Below are positions 44,744 to 55,528 of a stretch of 64,000 nucleotides of DNA, piece by piece. The notes under the pieces are model-generated. The model saw only the letters and a list, made by a program, of their open reading frames with translations, was not told where the DNA came from and did not search any database. Every line of letters starts with the position of its first letter. Positions within the stretch are counted from its first letter, which is position 1. Position numbers and translations under genes: made by a program. Location: positions 4,154,001 through 4,218,000 of the forward strand of contig WJXW01000001.1 of the NCBI GenBank assembly GCA_015832175.1, written 5' to 3'. The stretch comes from Paraphaeosphaeria minitans (lineage: Eukaryota; Ascomycota; Dothideomycetes; Pleosporales; Didymosphaeriaceae).

Positions 44744-45484
44744 TTCGACGGGTGGGGGAGTTTGTTGGTAGGTGGTGGGTTGGTGTTGGTGGAAGTGAGT
44801 GAGGTACGTCGAGGTGGCGGCTGTGGTGTCTTGAGTTATAAAACGGTGGAGAGGAAGTAGAGGGAGAGAGGGAGACAGGGAGGAGGTTATATAGGTGACT
44901 GGAGACTCGGTTTGCAGCGGAGGGGTCCGTTTGCAAGGTTAGGTCAGGTCAGGTGGGAGCGCGTGGGCCGCGTGGTTGCCCCGTGCGGAGGTGAGGTCAA
45001 GGTCGCGGATAGACTCGGTTTTGCGGAGGGCGGTGGCGGGTGAGAGGTTTGGGCGCTGAAGTGGGCAAGAGCGTTCGTAATGGAAGGAAGGGTCGATGTT
45101 GGGAGAAGTGGGGGCTGGTGATGGTGCGCCATATATACATTTCCAGTACTTGGATCGACACCTGAATCCGGCATGAATACGCAAGGCCGATTGATCGCAG
45201 GCTTTTGTTCCAGTTCTGCATGCCTTAAGAGCCGCCGTTACAGCTTCACATGCACTTGGAAATGCATCCGACGTGTAACAGCCCTCAGAAGAAGATGGTC
45301 TATTCGACCACTGACCTGCACTATGTGTGACATGATGTCAATCCAATGCCTGCGTCAAACAAAACGTTTTTGTGAGCAGGTAGCACGTGACGTGCATGTC
45401 TGCGACGCTGCAATCGCGCCACAAGAGATCTACAGGCCGTGGAATATTCAGTCGCTCATACAATTCGTTAGACTACTAGCTCAC
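44744..45484. other. Intergenic region
   Basis: About 740 bp upstream of the small secreted protein gene and downstream of the Sec39-like gene (both leftward). It carries GT/GA-rich stretches near 44750-44960, including GGTTAGGTCAGGTCAGGTGG. No gene is supported. Confidence 0.45.
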
Positions 45485-48328
45485 CTACTGCCGCTCGTTG
45501 ACAGGCGTAGCACCAAGCACCCACCCAAGCCCACTCGCCAACCCGCCAGTGACCACATTGGCAACCATATCCCTCCGCCTAACCCTATCGTCACCAGTGC
45601 TGTGCATGCTCCCCGAGTCGCTGCCCAAATCCACCGATGCACGTCCCGTGTCACCGTGGCTCTCTGACCCTGATACGGCGCGGCTGCCTCCGCTCCCACG
45701 AAGTGGGAATGCACTCTTAGAGAACGCAGCAGCAGCGCCTCTCGCCACATCAAACAAACCTATAGGCGCTTCTTCCACTGCGCCTCTTCCGACTTCGCGG
45801 CGGGGCTGGATGACGACTGCTTCTGCGAAGGCACCGGGGAGACGGCGGTCCGCGGCGTCGTTGAATCGCTCTTCCGCTTCGGTCTCTTCCGCGAGTAGAT
45901 TGTTCATTTCTGTTTCGCATTCCTGCCATACCGCTAGCACCTCTTCTAGGTGTCGTGGCGGTGCAAGGAGAAGTGCTTGTGAGAGGAGCTCCATGCGCTG
46001 CTCTAATCTGCGCAGATCAGGGCGGGCGGCAGTGTTTGCTGAGCCCCATGTCTGGGACGATGAAAGCGAGAAGCGGTGACGACCAGCTTGTACGGCAGCG
46101 CGCCAGGCTACGTCTTCGCCGTAGTCCTCCTTTGTATCTGAATCGTAGGACCCGAACGAAAAGGGTTGTGATGACTTGGACAGCGGTGGTGATACGGGCG
46201 GCGATGGTGTGCTCGGCGTGAGCCTGTTTACGACGTATGAGTACGCGGTTTCAAAGTCGTCTTCTGCAAGAGCGGCTTCGACCGTCATGCCTATGACACG
46301 GCGTTCTGCTGCGGCTTTCATCTTCTCCAACACAGTTGCGTCGAGGTCGGTGTGACTGTCATCCTCATCCATGATAGTAGATGGCATGGCGACTACAAGG
46401 TTCTGTCCGATCGAGATGAGGTCGTCCAGATGAGTGTAGCTTCGAAGATTTTGCTCGAGCAGCTTCTGAATCAATGATAACGGGTCGGCGCTCACTCTGA
46501 TGTTTACGGGCTGGAAAGGGACACCGTGTTGTAGGATTAGCGAGTAAAATGACATCGCATGTGTTGCGGCCAACAGCGCTTGCATCCGTTGGAAGCGACC
46601 CGAGCTTGGGAAATGGGATTTGAAAGCTGCAAAAATGTCGGAGGCCCGCTTCATGCCTCCCCTGGTCCGATTTCCGTTGCTTGCGTTGTCATAATGCTGC
46701 AGTACAGCTGTCAGGATAGTTCGCTCTACGTCGGCAAGGGGCAACAGGCTTCGATCAGACGCTGGCCGGATGTATAGTTGGACCACCAGAGGGAATTGGC
46801 TGCCCTCCAGAAGTCCTTTCAGTATCTCAGTCTCAATCGTATTGCTGTCGATGTGGCCAAGTATTCCTTGGGCATGTCGATCATTGCCTGCCTGATTCGA
46901 TCCCCAGTTCCAGAGCCAGAGGAGTCTGGATCGATTCGACCGCCATTGTTCGCCATCAAGCTTAGTGCTTGTGCTCAGCGTGTGGACGATTTTGTGGAGA
47001 AGAGAAGTTTGCTCGGATTGATCGTTGCGGAGGAACATGCGCGAGACATGTCTTAAACTAAAAGGCTGTTGCAAGCTTGAAAGTACAAAAGTGGAGAAGA
47101 TGAGGAGTTCAACAAGATGCACAGCATCCTGCTTCGCTTCGGTCAAGGGATTGTCTGTCCGTGTTATGTTTTCTTCCAGTAGATTAGAAGCTTTCAGGTC
47201 TTGCAGTATGGGCATATCCGCGGTGCAAGACGGCAATGCTTCGACAGTCACGGTCAGGTCTGGGGGAGGCTCTAGGCCAAGAAGATCGGATATGCGTGAC
47301 AGCAGGCCATGTGCCGTCTGTAGCGTGTCGGTGTGGTTACTGTCCAAGAGATATAAACATGCCAACGCCGTCTGTGCATATCGACGCTCCAGTTTCCGTT
47401 GGCTATCATCATCGACATAGTCACGTCCCTCTTCGAAGCCGCCCAAGTCGAGGTCCTCAGGGCCATCCCACTCGGTGATGGCAGACGAAACCAGAGCGAA
47501 GTCGGCCTTGGAGGTATCCACAAGCCACCCAAACAAAGCCTCCCAGTCATCAGGCTCTTGAGCCGGTGTTTCGGTTATGGATGCACTTCGATCGTCTGGC
47601 GATAATTTCCGTCTCTTTCGCTCTGTCGCGCCACATATCCAAGGGCCAACCACGCCCCTTAGGTCTCTCGCCGCATGTCCCCCCTCCCGTGTGCCTGCAT
47701 TTACCCGACGGAGGTTCGCTAGCTGCAGGTCGATTGCTCGCCTGCCTGTCAACCTGGCGAAGTCGTCGAGCGATGGAGCGGGGCTCTCAGGGTAGTATTC
47801 GTACATCAGTCGCAGAAGCGGCAGTGCTGTGGAGATGAGCCATGTCCGCAGGTATTCGGAGTGGCCAATAAAGGGCGCAACAAGCTCGGGTATCGCACTG
47901 GGAAGGCCCGTCTGGGCGTCTATCCGGTGTGCGCGGTGGATGAGGAAGTGGGTGAGCAGGTCCAGGTCCGTCTCTGATTTGTATAGAGGATGTACCAGAG
48001 GCAGCAATTCCAGTTTCCGGCGCTTCTTCCTGGCGTCTGATTTTGTGAGTTCCTCCACCGGCGCGATATCGAGCGCAGCGGCGGGGTCGTCGCCCGGCGT
48101 GCGGTTATCGCTTGCGAGTTCGTCCAAATACCCAATGTATTCGACAGGAGGAACACTTTCAGGCAGGTGCGTCAACAGGATTCGGAAGGCAAGCTCCACG
48201 TCGAAATCGGTGTCGCGGAGCGCTGTGAGTGCGCGCAGGGCAGCGAGATTCGATTCGTTTGCGTAGTGGACGGCGAGGAGGACGCAGTGCGGTGCAGACA
48301 GATTCTCGAGCTCCTGGAGCCCCGCCAT
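45485..48328 (-). CDS. sec39: Sec39-domain protein (Dsl1 tethering complex subunit)
   Basis: A single 947-codon frame from ATG 48328. The N terminus (HCVLLAVHYANESNLAALRALTALR) and repeated helical hairpins fit the Sec39 alpha-solenoid. Further family-like parts are the FRILLTHLPESVPPVEY segment near residue 50 and a later LHKIVHTLSTS helix. Yeast Sec39, with Dsl1 and Tip20, tethers Golgi-derived COPI vesicles at the ER. The protein is longer than yeast Sec39 (about 709 residues), as is common in filamentous fungi; the extra length includes a Ser/Pro-rich linker near 700-760 and a Gly-rich C terminus. Recognition is from overall resemblance, not from a catalytic motif. No introns are evident. 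Confidence 0.85.
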   Translation of the reverse strand: MAGLQELENLSAPHCVLLAVHYANESNLAALRALTALRDTDFDVELAFRILLTHLPESVPPVEYIGYLDELASDNRTPGDDPAAALDIAPVEELTKSDARKKRRKLELLPLVHPLYKSETDLDLLTHFLIHRAHRIDAQTGLPSAIPELVAPFIGHSEYLRTWLISTALPLLRLMYEYYPESPAPSLDDFARLTGRRAIDLQLANLRRVNAGTREGGHAARDLRGVVGPWICGATERKRRKLSPDDRSASITETPAQEPDDWEALFGWLVDTSKADFALVSSAITEWDGPEDLDLGGFEEGRDYVDDDSQRKLERRYAQTALACLYLLDSNHTDTLQTAHGLLSRISDLLGLEPPPDLTVTVEALPSCTADMPILQDLKASNLLEENITRTDNPLTEAKQDAVHLVELLIFSTFVLSSLQQPFSLRHVSRMFLRNDQSEQTSLLHKIVHTLSTSTKLDGEQWRSNRSRLLWLWNWGSNQAGNDRHAQGILGHIDSNTIETEILKGLLEGSQFPLVVQLYIRPASDRSLLPLADVERTILTAVLQHYDNASNGNRTRGGMKRASDIFAAFKSHFPSSGRFQRMQALLAATHAMSFYSLILQHGVPFQPVNIRVSADPLSLIQKLLEQNLRSYTHLDDLISIGQNLVVAMPSTIMDEDDSHTDLDATVLEKMKAAAERRVIGMTVEAALAEDDFETAYSYVVNRLTPSTPSPPVSPPLSKSSQPFSFGSYDSDTKEDYGEDVAWRAAVQAGRHRFSLSSSQTWGSANTAARPDLRRLEQRMELLSQALLLAPPRHLEEVLAVWQECETEMNNLLAEETEAEERFNDAADRRLPGAFAEAVVIQPRREVGRGAVEEAPIGLFDVARGAAAAFSKSAFPLRGSGGSRAVSGSESHGDTGRASVDLGSDSGSMHSTGDDRVRRRDMVANVVTGGLASGLGWVLGATPVNERQ

Positions 48329-48838
48329 GTTGTATATCGGGACTCTGAGCGGCTATCGGGTCGTGAAAACGTATGCAGTCATTCTTGTGGTAATTCCGTG
48401 GCCCCATGCCGACTACCTACTCAATCGGACAACACGTCGCGATTCCCTGTCCCGCCTTACGTAAGGCAAGCACTAGACTTCCGAGGTCCGACGACACCTT
48501 CGCGTCACGCAAGCCAGTTTGTTGTATTAACCATTATGAATTCTATCTACAGTCGCATTCAACGATACTAAAGTAACGCTTTTAGTACAAGGGAGTAAGC
48601 CCGTGAGTGCACGCTTCTGTAGCCAATGCTAGAAAAGACGTGCAGGCACGCTCACCCCAGAACGCTACGTCATGTTCTATGATTCTAAAGTGTATGTTCG
48701 AAAGACGAGACGCCAAAATGAGGGAAGAGCAAGGAAAGCTCCCAGATTCGCTGCCGGATGATCCGCAAAGGAATGGCTGAAAAAACAACACACCATCGTG
48801 CAAATGAAGACAAGGAACAAGCTCACAAACACTCGCAA
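48329..48838. other. Intergenic region
   Basis: About 510 bp between the Sec39-like gene start and the stop of the next leftward gene. It should hold the Sec39 promoter and the 3' end of the ankyrin gene. Nothing else is recognised. Confidence 0.4.
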
Positions 48839-51215
48839 TCACCTGCCCAGACCGTGATCCTCCCCCTCCCACACCCTGCCATCTTCCTCCGGAGCCCCAG
48901 CAAAGAAATCGTCAAAAGAATTGTAATCATCTTGTACTGTATAAGTACCCGGTATCGGACGAAAAGTGTAACGCGCGGGGCCAGCCGATGGGTTGTTGAA
49001 AGGGCTACCACTACCACCTCCATAGCCAGCCATGTTCGCATTTGGTGCTAAGGCTTGACGAGAGGCTGGCGTCAAGAGAGGGTACTCTGGAGGGACGGAG
49101 AACCTACCAGCAGGTGGCCTGGACGACGGAGTGAACGAAACAAACATTCGGTCCCGGCTGTGGTAGTCTGAAGGAGCCGGTTGGGTGTTGGAGAGATTGT
49201 AGCCTTGAGGATCCGATGAACGTTGTTGAAGTCCAGAATGTACGTGAGCTGGGAAACCTTGTTGCTCGGATCGGTTCCGCGTCATGAGTTCTTCCTGCGT
49301 ATGGATAGAGGCCGCGTGTACCATACCCGGATTGCTGCGTGGGTAGTAGCTACGATCTTCTGGGTAGTTCGGAGTCCTCGTGTACGTTGGACCAATCTGA
49401 CGTGAGTCTGGTGCCGAGTGGACGTAGCCGGGAAGTGCTGCTGGAGGTTGAGCGAATCGGTTCTGCCATATGACACCTTCCGTATGAGAGGTTGGGTAGG
49501 CACGTGTGGGATTGACCACTGCGCGAAGGCGATCGCCTGCATACCCACCATAATCCATGTAAGATGAAGTGATACCACAAGAAGTCGTTGCTGAAGGACC
49601 GTAATCTGGAAGAGCCAATTGAGATGGAACGACCGGGTGGTGACGGTACGAAACAACAGACAGAGGTGGAGCGGCTGGGGTTTGTTGACCTGGAACAACC
49701 AATGGAGATCGGGACTGAACGATTGGGCTCTGTACCTTGGTCCTCCTACACTTCTCCTTGTAAGGGGGAACGAACTTGCCCGTCTGTTTCATCTTGGCCT
49801 CACGGAGCATGTCGTACACGGCCTTCGTTCGGTGGTCCACATTCACGTGTTTGACATCCGCGTCGTGATCGAGCAGGACCTTGATGATGTCGGTCTTGCC
49901 TCGCTTGATGGCCTCGTCGATTGGCACCACCACGGGCCGCATTTTGCTAGAATGGAGGACACATTTGGCTGGGCGCCCATTTACCCGTGCTCCAGCATCG
50001 AGAAGCGCTGCCACCATGGACGCTGTGCCGTGCTTGACGGCGATTGTCAGCGTGGTTGAGTTGCGCCAGATGTAGTCGACGTCCACCGAGAGAAGCTTGG
50101 CCACACGCAAGGCGACGTGCTCGTCATGCTTCTTGCAAATGTTTTCGAATAAGCCGACTTCCAAGGAGAATCGGTCGGTCGTCAGATCTGAGCCCGAATC
50201 TAGGAAGTTGAGAACCACTGCGCTGTCGCATTTGTCGATGGCAAATTGTAGCACTCCGCGAAACTTCCAGCAGTTTCCGGACGATTTGCCGGGGAAGTAT
50301 TTCAGAATGAACTCGAGAAGCAGTTTGACCCACGGACTACGCTTCATTTCCATAGCTTGTTTGATCACTATGTCCCAAGAGAATAGCTCCAAACACAGTA
50401 GCTCAGAAGCACGTGAGCGCTGTCGCGGGTCCACTGGTGTTAGTAGCCTAGGCTCTGAAGATGCCAGGCTATCCAGGTAGTCCGAGAATGCTGCCAGTAC
50501 TTCAGGACAGTCGAAACTGAACGAGTTGGTTAATATGTCACCAAATATTGACTTTCCATAATTGGATGAATGTTCAAGTTGGGCGAGGATCTTCCTCAAG
50601 AGCGAGTCATCACCGATGGCTGCGGCTGCGGCGAGTAGGCAGTAAGTATCGATGGTCCCATTTGTGTTGAAGATGCCTCGGAGGGGTCGAGGGTAGCGGC
50701 CCATATAATCCAGGGTTGGCTCATGGCGGTTCTCATCATGCCAAAAACCCAGTTCGAATCCTAGTTCGCTCATTGATATAATTTTGCTGACTGCCTTGCA
50801 GAGAATCTCGCGCAGTGTCTTGTCGTCAAGTGTGGAAGCCTTGGAGCTGTACCCACGAAGGAACTCGATCATGCCGTTGATAATATCAAGTATCTCCGGA
50901 TTTGCGTCGCGGGGTAGAAGGGTACCGTTGAACATATAGAGCCATAAGTTTTTGCGCATGAGCTCTTTGCTCTTATTCGACGTGAATGCGATTTGTGGCT
51001 GTTGGGCGAAAACCTCATGCTTAATTGCAGCGGCAAAGGTTTCTTCGAGAGTCAGTATACACACAATACCACTTCGTGTCAACTGTTTGCCGCACATGAG
51101 AAAAATACATACTGCAAACCGCACGAATTTCCCAGGCAGCGTGAGGTTCCTTTTGCTCCACGATCTCGTGGACGACGCGTGCGAAAAGCTCCGTTGGAAG
51201 ATCAAGTAGCTCCAT
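48839..51215 (-). CDS. Ankyrin-repeat protein with F-box-like N terminus (paralogue 2 of 3)
   Basis: Two exons, 51215-51113 and 51042-48839 (70-nt intron GTATGT..CTGAC..GAAG, phase 1), give 768 residues. The 34-codon first exon starts MELLDLPTELFARVVHEIVE, close to the paralogues, and the intron again follows Val-Cys. The body has ankyrin-like repeats, with the best at LTIAVKHGTASMVAALLDAGARVNG and PIDEAIKRGKTDIIKVLLDHDADV. After a segment shared with paralogue 3 (YDMLREAKMKQTGKFVPPY) comes a Pro/Ser/Tyr/Gln-rich disordered C-terminal region of about 280 residues, not found in the other two. An alternative ATG at 51205 reads through the intron in another frame of exon 1, but it loses the conserved N terminus. 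Confidence 0.85.
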
Positions 51216-51647
51216 GGTAGGTAGCTAAGTGGCTCATAGGTTGAATATTCTGTTGTTGAGCGGTGAGGGGTCTTAATCGAGGGTCGCGTTTGGGTTTTAT
51301 ATAAAATGGAATCTGGCGCTAGACAAGAGTTGAGGGCACGGGCTCAAGAATGCGACACGATGTGCGGATAGGCAGAACAGTCAGAGGCAAATCTGTGCCT
51401 GTGCGAAAATACAAGGCATAAGATGAAAACACTTCCTTTAGTTGAGACATGAGCTCTGATCCTATGTCCAGAACTAAACTGAAGAAAAGCCGGCGACGAG
51501 GTGGTGTGTCGCCAGAACATCTGCCGTGACTCCCATGATATCCTCCATCAACCTCCCTTCCACATGACCCGGAGGCATAACTTGCCAAGTTTATCAAATA
51601 TGCAATTGTGTTCCATCACGAGACTCGACTCGTGAGCATAGGTTGGC
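51216..51647. other. Intergenic region between two ankyrin paralogues
   Basis: About 430 bp. It should contain the promoter of paralogue 2 and the 3' end of paralogue 3. A 92-codon minus-strand frame here has no recognisable feature. Confidence 0.4.
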
Positions 51648-53583
51648 TTATACCGGAGGCCAAATTGTGATGTCTGGCGTTTCCCCGATCGTGAATCCCA
51701 TGACAGGATGGTGAATACGCCAATACTTCGCACACTTTGGGCAATACCTACGCCAAAGTTCATCTGCGTACGTCAGAGGTGCAGCTTCACGGAGGTATAT
51801 CGAAACTTACCTGGATCTTGGCACCTACACTGGCATGTATCGCGGCACCATGCGTCGTAGGTGGGAACGTACTCGCCATATTGTTCGATCTTTGCTTTCC
51901 GAAGTATGTTGTATATCACATGTGTGTCTTCGCCATGAAATAGGTAATTCCAACGCTCGCAAGGTATCTTTTACACATTTGCACCTCGGTCGATGAGGTA
52001 TTGAACCGCGGGTACATTCTTCCTAATCACGGCGCGTTCGAGTGGAGTCTTCTCACGTAGTTTTTTGGCGCACACCAGTGCTAGATTGCTCTTGCGTCGC
52101 CCTAGCAGGCACTCCGAGACCATCGATCGAGGCACCCGCATCCAGAAGGACTGCGATCACCTCTTCTGAGCCGCTCTCCGCGGCTATATCCAGTGCGCAT
52201 TCGCAACTGGTCACCTCGCCAGCGCTGTTGACGCTCTCCCACAACTCATTGGGGCTGATTTGAGCAAGGTCAATAAATGTCTTGACAAGTTCTGGATGAT
52301 GACTTTCGCAAGCGAGGGTAAATGCATACTTCCGAGGGTATTCGAATAAAGGATAGGGAAGGTCAACACGTTGGTAGGTGGTGTCGGGGTTCACTTCCAG
52401 GACCAGCTCCAACATCCGCGGGTCCTCTGCGTCTATAGCGCTCTCCAGCCATTGAATATAATCCTTCTGGTGCAACTTCTTTGTACATATGCGATGAAGC
52501 CAGAGCAGATCCTCCATGGTAGCTTCGTCACAAAAGTGCATAGCGTCTGCGAGGGCCTCGTTAAAGTTGCAAGACGTTCGATTTCTTGAGGATCGGATAC
52601 TATTTCGCATATAGCTGCTTTGAAACTGGTTGCAAACCTGGACGAACTGCGGTGTTCCGGAGCGGACCCATTCGACGACGACAAGGATGATGTGATTGTG
52701 ACCTTGGATTGCTGCGTTCCCCAAGGGATCTCCAAACATGACATGGTCTTTGTTGCGGTATTCTGAGAAGTCGACGTGTGGTAAGAGAGACTTGACTAGT
52801 TCCACGTCTCCAAAGTGTGCGGCAACCGAAAGCTTCATTTCAAGCGTCAATGCCGACGCAATGTACTGTATTACATCCTTTGGACGAAGAAACATGAAGT
52901 AGGACTTCCGAGAAAGACGTAGAAGCTGTGCCAGAACAGTAGGATGCAGACGCCACTGGACGAGGTCACACATCAAGTCACGGACCCAGTTCTTTTCCTC
53001 CTCTTCCAGCTTGCGTTCCTTAGCAACGGACTCCGTCATATCGCGGATCCGGAGTAAGAAGACGGTGCCTATGAAGGCAGTATTCGTAGGCAAATGCTGT
53101 ACCTTGTAACAGATATGCTTCCGTATCCACTGAGTCCAGAAGGGACGAGGCATGCGGCCGTCTCGGTAGATCTTGGCAACAGCTTGACGATCCTGCCTTG
53201 CGAAAGCATCGGCTTCGATCTCTGCGGAAAAGTGCCTACTGCTGTAGCACGTGGACGAGGTATGGTACTTCAATGATAGACTTATGGCAAACCGGGCGAA
53301 AGGTCCACGCTTTTGATATAGCGACGTCCTTTATAAGCTCGTGGATGATGTCCTGGAGCAGCTCGGGCGGTAGATCGAGAAGCGAAGGGGCAACATGTGT
53401 AGACTCCGTGTCCACTTGCAAGATTTGCTCATGAAGAGGTAGGAGTGTTGGAAAACCGGTATCTGGAGTGCTGTGGGGCGACCCCGTGGCCTGAAACGGC
53501 CGGCAATCACCGATGCTTGCCATGCTTGCGGTTGAGGGGCTCACTTCGTTGCAGGGTGTGTGGCATATGAGTACAAGAGCCAT
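51648..53583 (-). CDS. Ankyrin-repeat protein with C-terminal Cys-rich (zinc-like) motif (paralogue 3 of 3)
   Basis: Proposed exons 53583-53282, 53235-52113, 52051-51985, 51927-51811 and 51763-51648 give 574 residues. The F-box-like LLDLPPELLQDIIHEL follows a 65-residue Ser/Pro-rich N terminus. Exon 2 carries degenerate ankyrin repeats. Splicing GGA to AAG at 52113/52051 creates a canonical repeat (GASIDGLGKTPLERAVIRKNV), which supports that intron although its donor is GTGCCT. Exons 4 and 5 join by a strong intron (GTAAGT, CTGAC, GCAG). They encode YNILRKAK, matching paralogue 2, then CRDTCQCRC and CPKCAKYWRIHH, a likely zinc site. Intron 1 (donor GTCTAT) and intron 3 (donor GTGCAA, spanning an in-frame TAA at 51971-51973) are weak. 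If intron 3 is not used, the protein stops after RGANV. Confidence 0.62.
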
Positions 53584-54207
53584 TGAGGTCTCAAGTAGCT
53601 CCAGGGGCTCCCGCGCGGCATGAGCACGGTCACTGAGGTGAACAGATCATCGACACAAGTCCTGCAGCATGTCCTTCACTTCTTAGTGTCACTGGGCACG
53701 TTCCCAGCATCGCCACGAGCGCTGGGTATGACAAAGAGAAAGTCACTCATAGATTCGGTTCAACATCACCTACCTAGCTCAATACAATGCAATCCACTGA
53801 ACATATAATTTAATAACCGTCCAGGACAGGGAGTCCCAAACGTTTTCACTGTGTAGTGTAGACACACGCCTCGTTGCTGTGAAAAGTTGCTATCATATAC
53901 ACTGGTAGTCTACGCGTTGCCGTGAGAATCAAGTCGTTTGAACAGATCGATTAAGAACAAATTTAGAGAACCAAGATCTAAGTTGGTAGTATATAGAACG
54001 AGTAGTCCGCCATTTACAAGACCAGATACAAAATATATGGTGAAGCACTACCCAGTTGAATGGACACATGCTCACCTGTCGGTCATCCCTCTATGAGAAT
54101 GACCGGAATATAGTGTAAATTCGAAGAACAACAGAAATGAATACAACAGGTATTGCGCATTCTGCGATCAAGGTACAGTATAATACGTTCAAACCGCTGC
54201 CCAAGCA
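53584..54207. other. Intergenic region
   Basis: About 620 bp between the ankyrin gene start and the hydrolase stop. No gene or defined element is recognised; it is moderately AT-rich around 53800-54130. Confidence 0.45.
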
Positions 54208-55528
54208 TCATTTGGTGTTCCAAACCGCCGACATCGCGTCCATGAAGACTCTCATCGTTGTGCTTTTATCGGGCACGTCGTCACCGTCCTGGAATTCAAA
54301 GTTCCCATCAATCACATAATCGAACCCATGCCCCTTGTGGACCTTCAGAAAGAAGACCCCGAGGTCTTGGGGCTCGAACATGGTTCTCCACTCTTTGACA
54401 AAAGCCTTGGACACTTCGAAGGGGACGTTCTTGTCGTCGGTCCCGTGGTAGATGAACAGAGCGGGTATCTTGGCTCCCGGTCCAAGGCGCTGCCGTTTGG
54501 AATTCGCTTGCACCATCAAGGTCAGGACGTCTGGTGATATTTCCCCCTGAGGTCCCCCGCCAAAATAATCTACCCATGTCCCTACCCAGGAAGTCACGAA
54601 GGCGCCGCACATGCCGTAGGGTGGGGTGCGTCGCTCCAGAATATCGGCAAAGACGCCTTGGTCGCTAAGACCAAGCAGACCCGCCTTCTTCATCTCGCCA
54701 CGAATCCGTTGGACCACTTCCCAGAGGGCGTTCGCGCCCTCTTGAGCTTCTTTCTTTACGATGGACTCGCCCATGTACGGGATCTCCAAGTTGTCCCTGT
54801 CATCGCGTTTGTAGTGGCGAAGCATCGGATATCGAAGGAACAGGGCATTGGCCTCTAGCTTTGGGTGCGCACACATCACCGAATACGCTGCCACGTAACC
54901 TCCAGCGCTTTCCCCAGATACGAGCAACCTCTTCCTATCGATGCTGAGTCCCGGAAAAGCATGTTTGTAGTCCTCAGTGAAATCGTTTTCGTCGTAGAAA
55001 TACGCCCAGAAATCATCGACCGCGCGCGTGATGTCGTTGATGTCGGCAAGTGGGAAACGTGGATAGTTGACTGCAAGGATCACAGCACCTTGGTCTCTAG
55101 CCTGGCACAGACTTTCATGAAGATACCACGGGCAAAACTTCCAGTCGCCGGTCCACTTCCATTGTGTAAGCTCAGACCGGGATGAGTATGTGAGATGGTA
55201 CTGTACTTACGAACCCTCCACCCATAAAGAACACATGGACTGGAGCTGCGGTGCCATCGTATTTTATATTATCGGGTACGAGGAGTCCAACCTCGTTCCA
55301 GTACTTTTCGGGCTTGCGGTAGTAGAGCGTGTCAGCTTTGAAGCCATGATCTTCGAATATGCTCTTATCTCTTTGCTTCTTGTCAAACAAAGGCTCCAGA
55401 GAGATGAATTGTGGCCCTTTGAGATAATTGACTGCGCTTTCCAATTCTTTTTTGGACTTGTTCTGGATTTCGGACCGGACTTCTTCCATCTTAGCATTCC
55501 ACTTGTCCATCACCTTCGAGTTCGACAT
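54208..55528 (-). CDS. Alpha/beta hydrolase (hormone-sensitive-lipase-like esterase)
   Basis: Two exons, 55528-55211 and 55155-54208, with a 55-nt intron (GTAAGT..GGAAG), phase 0, give 421 residues. The nucleophile elbow is GESAGG (Ser about 189), the acid is in YHGTDDKNVPFE (Asp 346 or 347), and the histidine is in KGHGFDY (His about 382), so a full catalytic triad is present. The oxyanion-hole loop is FMGGGF in place of the usual HGGGF, with Met for His. The loop is split by the intron and continues WTGDWKFCPWYLHESL. A charged N terminus of about 40 residues precedes the fold, with no signal peptide, so the enzyme is probably intracellular. The substrate is unknown; short-chain esters or a xenobiotic are typical for the group. 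Confidence 0.88.

Noticed and set aside
52053..52112. Frameshift or true C terminus of ankyrin paralogue 3 (stop at 52053)
   Set aside because: A 61-nt intron with AG acceptor restores a canonical ankyrin repeat, and homologous sequence continues downstream.
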